Below, piece by piece: positions 6,555 to 11,392 of a stretch of 11,392 nt of DNA. The stretch is from contig DHXA01000098.1 of assembly GCA_002413455.1 (NCBI GenBank), forward strand, positions 9,082 through 20,473. Reading direction: 5' to 3'. How positions within the stretch are numbered: the first letter of the stretch is position 1; every line of letters begins with the position of its first letter. Source of the DNA: Rhodanobacter sp. UBA5168 (GTDB lineage Bacteria > Pseudomonadota > Gammaproteobacteria > Xanthomonadales > Rhodanobacteraceae). The notes below the pieces were generated by a model that saw nothing but the letters and a program-made list of their open reading frames with translations, searched no databases and had not been told where the DNA came from. The position numbers and the translations under genes were made by a program.

Positions 6555-6595
6555 ATTGTACGCGCGCGCCACAGCGGCGATCGGCCATACATGGC
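6555..6595. promoter_or_regulatory. Candidate control region between divergent cytochrome and amidase genes
   Basis: On the minus strand TACAAT (6560-6555) matches the -10 consensus at 5 of 6 positions. It ends 6 bases before the proposed cytochrome ATG at 6548, so a transcript from it would start at or next to the start codon. No good -35 box is visible 16-18 bases upstream. A 12-base inverted repeat, GCCAT (6584-6588) and ATGGC (6591-6595) around AC, lies further up and could bind a regulator of either divergent gene. Both calls rest on short words only. Confidence 0.3.
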
Positions 6596-6648
6596 GCTAA
6601 GCTGGCGCATCGTGACAACATGCCGCATTCACCGAACCGGGGGTCACC

Positions 6649-8265
6649 GTGAGCCGTTCAACTGTCTGTCTCGCCGCACTCGTCGCCGCGCTGCTCGCGG
6701 CTCCGTCCGTCGCCGCCGAAGTGTCGCCACCGGCCACTTACGCGTCGATCGCCCAGCTGCAACAACGCATGGATGCCGGCACGCTGGACAGCCGGGAGCT
6801 GACCCGACAACTGCTCGAACGCATCCAGCTGATCGATCGGTCGGGTCCTGCCTTGCGCGCGGTGATCGAGACGAATCCGGACGCGCTGAAGCTCGCTGGC
6901 GCGCTCGACGAGGCGCGCGGCAGCACGAAGACACGCAGTCCGCTGTACGGCATCCCGGTATTGCTCAAGGACAACATCGATACGGGCGACCGCATGCTCA
7001 CCACCGCCGGTTCGCTGGCGTTGGCGGGTGCGCCGGCGACGCGCGATGCCGGTCTGGTCGAGCGGCTGCGCAAAGCCGGCGCATTGGTCCTCGGCAAGAC
7101 CAACCTCAGCGAATGGGCCAACTTCCGCTCGAACCATGCCAGCAGCGGCTGGAGCGGGCGTGGCGGACAGACCCGTAACCCCTATGTACTCAATCGCAAC
7201 CCCTGCGGCTCCAGCGCCGGCTCCGCGGCCGCGGTGGCGGCCGGTTTGGTCACCGTGGCGATCGGCAGCGAGACCGACGGCTCGATCATCTGCCCCGCCG
7301 CGATGAACGGCATCGTCGGTATCAAGCCCACGCTCGGGCTGGTCAGCCGCAGCGGCATCGTACCGATCAGCCACAGCCAGGACACCGCCGGCCCGATGGC
7401 GCGCGACGTGACCGATGCTGCCGCGTTGCTGACGGTAATCGCCGGCAGCGATCCGCGCGATCCGGCCACGGCCGAAGCCGACCATCACGCCACCGACTAC
7501 ACTCGCTTCCTCGACCCGAACGGGCTGAAGGGCAAACGCATCGGCGTGGTACGCCAGCTGGCCGGCGCCGAGCCGAATGCCGATCGTGTGCTCGACCAGT
7601 CGATCGCCCTGATGAAGGCGCAGGGCGCGATCATCATCGACCCGGTCACCGTGCCGCATCTGACCGAGCTCGGCGGGCCCGAGATGACCGTGCTGCTGTA
7701 TGACTTCAAACACGACATCAATGTCTACCTGGCCGGCCGCACGGGCCTCAAGGTGAAGACGCTGGCCGACCTCATCGCGTTCAACCAGGCACATGCCGAC
7801 ACCGAGATGGGATGGTTCGGCCAGGAGCTGTTCGAGCAGGCCGAGAAGAAGGGACCGCTCAGCGACAAGGCGTATACAGTCGCGCTCGCCAAGGCGAAGC
7901 GGATGTCCGGCCCGCAGGGTATCGACGCGGTCTTGAAGGCGCAGCACCTTGATGCCCTGCTGGCGCCGTCGTGGGGGCCGGCCTTTGTTACCGACCCGGT
8001 GCTCGGTGACCATATCGTCAGCGGCGATCCCACCGTAGGAGGTGCCTCGCAGCCGGCAGCCGTAGCGGGCTATCCATCGATCACTGTGCCGGCCGGGTTC
8101 GCTCACGGCCTGCCCGTGGGCATCGTGTTGTTCGGGGCGAAGTGGAGTGAGCCGACGTTGCTCTCGATCGCCTATGGTTTCGAACAGCACGCCAAGGCAT
8201 GGCAACCGCCGCAGTTTCTCGACACGGTCGATGGCAAACCGGTGGCGGCCGCGACGCAACGCTGA
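6649..8265 (+). CDS. Secreted amidase-signature enzyme, peptide amidase-like
   Basis: This 538-residue protein starts with a Sec signal peptide (residues 1-23, ending SVAA before E24), so it acts outside the cytoplasm. The rest is one amidase-signature domain with the full Ser-cisSer-Lys triad: K107 in GIPVLLKDN, cis-Ser S188 in the GSSAGS motif (187-192), and nucleophile S212 in TDGS, spaced 24 residues apart as in the family. Overall resemblance is to the peptide amidase of Stenotrophomonas maltophilia, which removes the C-terminal amide of peptides without cutting peptide bonds; other hydrolysed amides are possible. The GTG at 6649 is used because it gives a proper signal peptide and GGGGGT lies 4 bases upstream; there is no suitable ATG. 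It is divergent from the cytochrome pair and ends 7 bases before the convergent M50-like gene, with no obvious terminator between. Confidence 0.85.
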   Translation: MSRSTVCLAALVAALLAAPSVAAEVSPPATYASIAQLQQRMDAGTLDSRELTRQLLERIQLIDRSGPALRAVIETNPDALKLAGALDEARGSTKTRSPLYGIPVLLKDNIDTGDRMLTTAGSLALAGAPATRDAGLVERLRKAGALVLGKTNLSEWANFRSNHASSGWSGRGGQTRNPYVLNRNPCGSSAGSAAAVAAGLVTVAIGSETDGSIICPAAMNGIVGIKPTLGLVSRSGIVPISHSQDTAGPMARDVTDAAALLTVIAGSDPRDPATAEADHHATDYTRFLDPNGLKGKRIGVVRQLAGAEPNADRVLDQSIALMKAQGAIIIDPVTVPHLTELGGPEMTVLLYDFKHDINVYLAGRTGLKVKTLADLIAFNQAHADTEMGWFGQELFEQAEKKGPLSDKAYTVALAKAKRMSGPQGIDAVLKAQHLDALLAPSWGPAFVTDPVLGDHIVSGDPTVGGASQPAAVAGYPSITVPAGFAHGLPVGIVLFGAKWSEPTLLSIAYGFEQHAKAWQPPQFLDTVDGKPVAAATQR

Positions 8266-8272
8266 CGCATCG

Positions 8273-9115
8273 TTAGTGCAGGTAGATCGTCGGTCCCAGC
8301 ACCACCGCAAACGCCAGCGTCGTCAGCACGCCGGCGACGACGATGGCGTCATGGCGGCCGATGGCGAAATCGCGTGGCGGCTGTTCGCAGCGGCGGAAAT
8401 AGGCCACGTTGAACAGCCCTGCCGTGCCGCCAAATGACGAAGCGATCGCCGACATCAGGGTGATCACGATACCCAACGGATTGAACAGGCTCACCAGCAA
8501 CGCGGAGACGCCACCGAGCAGATAGATCGTCATCGCGACCTTCCATTGGGTGCGACGCGCCTGTTCGCCGCCGCCGAGCATCGCCAGCATCATGCGCAAG
8601 GCCTGGCGAACCACCGCGATGTAGACGTAAAAGCCCACTGCGAACATGGCACCGCGCCACAGCCACGGCCACGGCAGCGGGCCGATGCCGCCGCCGACGT
8701 CCGGCCCCCAGTCGCCAAGGTTGGAGACGCCGGAAAACATCCAGTAACCGGCGGCCACCATGCCTTTCACGGTGAACACGATCCACAGCCCCAGACGCAG
8801 CAGCGGCCGTCTCACGCGGCCCCAGCCGAGATAGGCCAGCGTTGCCAGCATCGCGTCCATCCCGGTGCCGGCGATCGCGACGAGGCGCCTGCTCCAGCCT
8901 CCCGTGTTCGGGCATTCGACGTAATACGCCCCGAGCTCGCTGGGCCGGTGGCCAGTGGCGACGCAGGCAAGCGCGTGCCCCAACAGCTCATGCGCCATGG
9001 TCAGCAATGGCAACAGCAGCAGCAGCACCAGCCCTGCCAGCGTCCAGAAATCGACGCGCGGCGGCGCAAGATTTTTCTCGGTCGACGCCCGATGCTCCCG
9101 GTCAGAAAAGTCCAT
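8273..9115 (-). CDS. Integral-membrane M50-like HExxH protein, function unknown
   Basis: This 280-residue protein has about seven hydrophobic segments. The first contains HELLGH (residues 42-47), the HExxH zinc site embedded in a membrane helix as in site-2-protease-like (M50) metallopeptidases. The order HELLGHALA, then a TG turn, a GG pair, and AGTGMD (82-87) mirrors M50B-like proteins, and D87 could be the third metal ligand. I do not recognise a named subfamily or a substrate; a non-proteolytic membrane role is possible. Later helices fall at about 110-135, 150-180, 195-240 and 255-278. The ATG at 9115 is preferred; an in-frame GTG at 9148 would add 11 residues and place the inverted repeat at 9127-9155 partly in the coding region. 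Neither has a clear Shine-Dalgarno sequence. It lies 74 bases after the DAHP synthase gene on the same strand and may be read through from it. Confidence 0.7.
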   Translation of the reverse strand: MDFSDREHRASTEKNLAPPRVDFWTLAGLVLLLLLPLLTMAHELLGHALACVATGHRPSELGAYYVECPNTGGWSRRLVAIAGTGMDAMLATLAYLGWGRVRRPLLRLGLWIVFTVKGMVAAGYWMFSGVSNLGDWGPDVGGGIGPLPWPWLWRGAMFAVGFYVYIAVVRQALRMMLAMLGGGEQARRTQWKVAMTIYLLGGVSALLVSLFNPLGIVITLMSAIASSFGGTAGLFNVAYFRRCEQPPRDFAIGRHDAIVVAGVLTTLAFAVVLGPTIYLH

Positions 9116-9126
9116 CGTCAAGCGTC

Positions 9127-9155
9127 TGGCACATGCACTCCAGTGCACCGTGCCA
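9127..9155. repeat. Nested inverted repeat just upstream of the M50-like gene
   Basis: The outer arms TGGCAC (9127-9132) and GTGCCA (9150-9155) enclose the inner arms TGCACT (9134-9139) and AGTGCA (9142-9147) around a CC centre. Together they give 12 pairs with a 1- versus 2-base internal bulge. On the minus-strand transcript the structure ends 11 bases before the proposed ATG at 9115, so it could hide the start region or act as an operator. No T-run follows it on the minus strand, so it is not a standard terminator for the DAHP synthase gene. Confidence 0.6.
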
Positions 9156-9165
9156 ACCCGTGACC

Positions 9166-9179
9166 ATGACAGCTGTCAT
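9166..9179. promoter_or_regulatory. Perfect 14-base palindrome, possible operator
   Basis: ATGACAG (9166-9172) followed directly by CTGTCAT (9173-9179) is fully self-complementary with no spacer. It lies between the DAHP synthase stop (9190) and the M50-like start. Perfect palindromes of this size are typical of dimeric repressor sites. I cannot assign it to a known regulator. It could also be the upper part of a weak stem at the DAHP synthase mRNA end. Confidence 0.45.
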
Positions 9180-9189
9180 CGGGGATCGC

Positions 9190-10599
9190 TCAGACGCCAG
9201 CGTTGCCACCGACCGACTTGCGCACGATCAGCATCGCCAGTTCCAGCGACTGTTCGTAGTTGAGGCGTGGGTCGACCATCGACTTGTAGGCACGATCCAG
9301 GTCGGTTTCCGACAGGTCGCGCGCGCCGCCCATGCATTCGGTGACATCCTCGCCGGTCAATTCCAGATGCACCCCGCCCAGCCGCGTGCCCGCTGCCGCG
9401 TGGATGTCGAAAGCCTGGTCGAGCTCGCCGCGGATGTTGTCGAAGCGGCGGGTCTTGTGGCCATTCGAGGTGCTTTCGGTATTGCCATGCATCGGATCGG
9501 CCACCCACAGCACGCGGCGGCCCTGCCGCTTCACCGCATCCAGCAGCGGCGGCAGCGCGGCGGCAATCTTCGCGTTGCCCATGCGATGGATCAACGTCAA
9601 TCGGCCCGGTTCGTCATGCGGGTTCAGCGCATCGATCAGCGGCAGCAGCTGCTCCGGTGTCACCGAGGGGCCTACCTTGACCGCCACCGGATTGCGGATG
9701 CCACGGAAATATTCCACGTGCGCGCCATCCAGTGCCGCCGTACGCATGCCGATCCACGGGAAGTGGGTGGATAAATTGAACCAGCCCGGATGGCGCGGCA
9801 CCTGGCGGGTCAGCGACTGCTCGTAATGCAGCAACAGCGCTTCATGCGAAGTGAAAAAATCCACCTTGGAGAAACCCGCAATCGGGCCGGCCAGCGTTTC
9901 CATGAAACGCAGCGAGTCGCCGATGCCCGCGACCATCTGCCGGTATTCGGCGGCCAGCGGCGAATGCTCGACCCACGCCAGATCCCAGTATTCCGGATGA
10001 TGCAGGTCGGCGAAGCCGCCATCGATAAGCGCGCGCACGAAGTTCATCGTCAGCGCGGAGTGCGCATGCGCCTGGATCAGTCGTTGCGGGTCGGGCCTGC
10101 GCGCCTCGGCGGTGAACGCCGGACTGTTGACCACGTCGCCACGGAAGCTGGGAAGCGTCACGCCCTCGCGCGTCTCGGTGTCAGTCGAGCGCGGCTTCGC
10201 GTACTGGCCGGCGAAACGACCCACGCGCAGCACCGGCTTCTTCAAGCCGTGCACCAACACCAGGCTCATCTGCAACAGCACCTTGAGGCGATTGGAAATC
10301 ACCGGGCTGGTGCAATCGGCAAAACTCTCCGCGCAGTCGCCGCCCTGCAGCAGAAACCGATGGCCTTCCTGTGCTTCGGCCAGTGACTGCTTGAGCGCCA
10401 ACACCTCCCACGACGTCACCAGCGGTGGCAATTGTGCAAGATGCGCGCTGGCCTCGGCTAGCTCGATGGCATCGTCATACCGCGGCTGCTGCAGCGCCAC
10501 CCGCTCCTGCCAGGAATCGGGAGCCCAGCGGCTGGGAGTGGAGGCTTCGGGCAATCCGGCATTCATCGGTACGGCCTTGATCATGGTGGGAGCACTCAT
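9190..10599 (-). CDS. Class II 3-deoxy-7-phosphoheptulonate (DAHP) synthase
   Basis: This enzyme condenses phosphoenolpyruvate with erythrose 4-phosphate in the cytoplasm, the first step of the shikimate pathway to aromatic amino acids. The 469-residue protein has the class II (plant/Mycobacterium-type) hallmarks: WAPDSWQ at 25-31, LLQGGDCAESF at 83-93 with the metal-binding C89, RFAGQYAKPRS at 128-138, STHFPWIGMRT, KVGPSV, IHRMGN, WVADPMHGNTES and HLELTGEDVTECMGG with C422. Length fits the family (about 450-470). The start at 10599 is taken because it overlaps the dsbB stop as ATGA; the ATG at 10566 has AAGG 8 bases upstream and would shorten the protein by 11 poorly conserved residues, so it is a real alternative. 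No separate ACT or chorismate mutase domain is present. It is probably co-transcribed with dsbB. Confidence 0.95.
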   Translation of the reverse strand: MSAPTMIKAVPMNAGLPEASTPSRWAPDSWQERVALQQPRYDDAIELAEASAHLAQLPPLVTSWEVLALKQSLAEAQEGHRFLLQGGDCAESFADCTSPVISNRLKVLLQMSLVLVHGLKKPVLRVGRFAGQYAKPRSTDTETREGVTLPSFRGDVVNSPAFTAEARRPDPQRLIQAHAHSALTMNFVRALIDGGFADLHHPEYWDLAWVEHSPLAAEYRQMVAGIGDSLRFMETLAGPIAGFSKVDFFTSHEALLLHYEQSLTRQVPRHPGWFNLSTHFPWIGMRTAALDGAHVEYFRGIRNPVAVKVGPSVTPEQLLPLIDALNPHDEPGRLTLIHRMGNAKIAAALPPLLDAVKRQGRRVLWVADPMHGNTESTSNGHKTRRFDNIRGELDQAFDIHAAAGTRLGGVHLELTGEDVTECMGGARDLSETDLDRAYKSMVDPRLNYEQSLELAMLIVRKSVGGNAGV

Positions 10600-11099
10600 T
10601 CCTGCAGTGACCGGCGGCGCGTGGCCACTACCGCCAGCGCGGCCAGCACAAGGAACCACAGCAGCGTCCAGGCCGGCATTGGCAGGCCAAGGATCGGTTC
10701 CACCTTGGCGCATTCGCCGGACCCGGTGAACACCAACTGCAACACCCTGGCGAACGGAAAAGCGCTGAACATATAGTCCAGCGGTGGACCGCAAGAGGGA
10801 ATCTGGTCCGCAGGCAGCGACTGAATCCACAGATGCCGGCCCGCCACGGCGATGCCAAACAGCGCGCCAAGCAGCGTGCCGCCGGTATACACCCAGCGCG
10901 TACCTCCGCGCGGTGCGTGCAACGCACCCAACAGGAAGAACACGCCCATCACGATGAACCCGATTCGCTGGAAGATGCATAGCGGACAGGGAAACAAGTG
11001 CCAGTACTTCTCCGCCAACAGCGCGAAGGCGAGCAGCCCGGCGCAGATCAGGAAACCAGCGAGAAAACTGACACGATACGACCAGCGAAAAGGATTCAT
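10596..11099 (-). CDS. dsbB: Disulfide bond formation protein B (quinone reductase of DsbA)
   Basis: DsbB sits in the inner membrane, reoxidises periplasmic DsbA and passes the electrons to ubiquinone. The 167-residue protein has the expected features: four hydrophobic helices (about 10-29, 43-60, 70-88, 143-162), the redox motif CPLC at 38-41 in the first periplasmic loop, and the second cysteine pair C103 (SCGPPLDYM) and C130 (GECAK) in the second periplasmic loop. R45 right after the first loop matches the quinone-site arginine of E. coli DsbB (Arg48) by spacing from CPLC. Spacing of all four cysteines matches E. coli DsbB closely. The ATG at 11099 gives the usual length; no clear Shine-Dalgarno sequence precedes it. 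The stop overlaps the DAHP synthase start (ATGA). Confidence 0.95.
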   Translation of the reverse strand: MNPFRWSYRVSFLAGFLICAGLLAFALLAEKYWHLFPCPLCIFQRIGFIVMGVFFLLGALHAPRGGTRWVYTGGTLLGALFGIAVAGRHLWIQSLPADQIPSCGPPLDYMFSAFPFARVLQLVFTGSGECAKVEPILGLPMPAWTLLWFLVLAALAVVATRRRSLQE

Positions 11100-11126
11100 G
11101 GCGAAATGCTGCGTTGCGGAACGATG

Positions 11127-11155
11127 ACATTACCTCTTCGCCGGCGTGCTGTCAG
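11127..11155 (-). promoter_or_regulatory. Putative sigma-70 promoter for dsbB and DAHP synthase
   Basis: On the minus strand CTGACA (11155-11150; 5 of 6 to the -35 consensus) is followed after exactly 17 bases by TAATGT (11132-11127; 3 of 6, keeping the key TA...T). Transcription would start near 11120 and give a leader of about 20 bases before the dsbB ATG. It lies just downstream of the rplQ terminator, where a new promoter is expected. Confidence 0.45.
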
Positions 11156-11202
11156 CAGGGCAGCGACATTCCGCGGAAAATTCTCGCCCGCCCGTCCGCG
11201 CC

Positions 11203-11235
11203 AAACAAAAACCCGACAGGGTCGCTGCCGGGTTT
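11203..11235 (-). terminator. Rho-independent terminator after rplQ
   Basis: Read on the minus strand, AAACCCGGCAG (11235-11225) pairs with CTGTCGGGTTT (11219-11209) over 11 positions with one G-U wobble and a 5-base loop, and the transcript runs on into a U-rich tail (TTTTTGTTT, 11211-11203). On the plus strand no T-run follows the stem, so it works for the minus strand only. It lies 49 bases after the rplQ stop and would end the ribosomal-protein operon. Confidence 0.9.
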
Positions 11236-11243
11236 CTGTGTAT

Positions 11244-11259
11244 GGACGTCTGAACGTCC
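11244..11259. repeat. Small inverted repeat between rplQ stop and terminator
   Basis: GGACGT (11244-11249) and ACGTCC (11254-11259) are perfectly complementary around a 4-base loop. It lies in the 3' untranslated region of rplQ, just before the terminator stem, and could form a second hairpin that protects the mRNA end. No other role can be read from the sequence. Confidence 0.4.
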
Positions 11260-11284
11260 GTCCGACCGGCAAGCCCGTCCGGGG

Positions 11285-11392
11285 TTATTCGGCGTCGACA
11301 GCCTCGACCTGCGGGCGACCGACCAGCTCGACATACGCCATCGGCGCATTGTCGCCGGGACGGAAGCCGCACTTGAGGATGCGCAGGTAGCC
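11285..11392 (-). CDS. rplQ: 50S ribosomal protein L17, C-terminal fragment
   Basis: This is the last 35 codons of a gene that begins beyond the right edge. It reads [20 protein letters not shown] and continues with VELVGRP before a short acidic tail ending in TAA (11287-11285). The segment is the strongly conserved C-terminal part of bacterial L17, which sits near the peptide exit region of the large subunit. In proteobacteria rplQ follows rpoA as the last gene of the alpha operon, and the terminator right after it here agrees with that. Confidence 0.93.
   Translation of the reverse strand, partial: GYLRILKCGFRPGDNAPMAYVELVGRPQVEAVDAE

Noticed and set aside
6658..8310. A 550-residue open frame antisense to the amidase gene.
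   Set aside because: It mirrors the codon structure of the amidase gene and shows no recognisable domain; the plus-strand frame has a signal peptide and intact catalytic motifs.
8842..9774. A 310-residue plus-strand frame across the M50-like and DAHP synthase genes.
   Set aside because: It is an antisense shadow crossing two genes, with Arg/Ala-rich composition and no motif.
9190..11130. A 646-residue open frame spanning the DAHP synthase and running through the dsbB region.
   Set aside because: The upstream part is out of frame with dsbB, which is a clear four-cysteine DsbB. The frame is only open by chance in GC-rich DNA; homology to DAHP synthase begins near residue 25 of the protein starting at 10599.

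Overview
The window looks like chromosomal DNA from a GC-rich gammaproteobacterium. My best guess is the order Lysobacterales/Xanthomonadales (a Rhodanobacter- or Dyella-like organism). This is inferred from recalled family resemblances: a secreted peptide-amidase-like protein as in Stenotrophomonas, tandem MacB/FtsX-type permeases, a class II DAHP synthase, and G/C-rich intergenic hairpins of the kind common in that order. It is not proven by the sequence alone. I see no tRNA, rRNA, CRISPR array, transposase or integrase.

Left part (1-1530, + strand). The 3' end of a Dph6-like (DUF71) ATP-pyrophosphatase gene overlaps mug, a mismatch-specific DNA glycosylase with a variant motif I. A complete hicA-hicB toxin-antitoxin operon follows. 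It has its own strong ribosome binding sites and a palindrome covering a good -10 box. Hairpin-forming G/C-rich repeats lie on both sides of hicAB.

Middle (1531-4512). A 335-base gap without a recognisable gene leads to two adjacent MacB/FtsX-family permease genes. Their base composition is visibly less GC-rich than the flanks. No ATPase or membrane-fusion partner lies beside them. They converge on a cytochrome pair.

Centre (4513-8265). Two c-type cytochrome genes on the minus strand are coupled by an ATGA overlap: a diheme c4-like protein is translated first, then a membrane-anchored triheme cytochrome of the alcohol/gluconate dehydrogenase subunit type. They form an electron-transfer module with no dehydrogenase subunit in view. 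A secreted amidase-signature enzyme resembling peptide amidase is divergent from them.

Right part (8273-11392, minus strand). Reading in the direction of transcription, this holds the end of rplQ (ribosomal protein L17), a clear rho-independent terminator, a plausible promoter, then dsbB and a class II DAHP synthase gene joined by an ATGA overlap. After a 74-base gap carrying a nested inverted repeat and a perfect 14-base palindrome comes an integral-membrane M50-like HExxH protein of unknown function.

The most interesting items are the structured gap before the M50-like gene, the hicAB operator, the orphan permease pair, the orphan cytochrome pair and the variant Mug active site. I found no clear evidence for a wholly new system.
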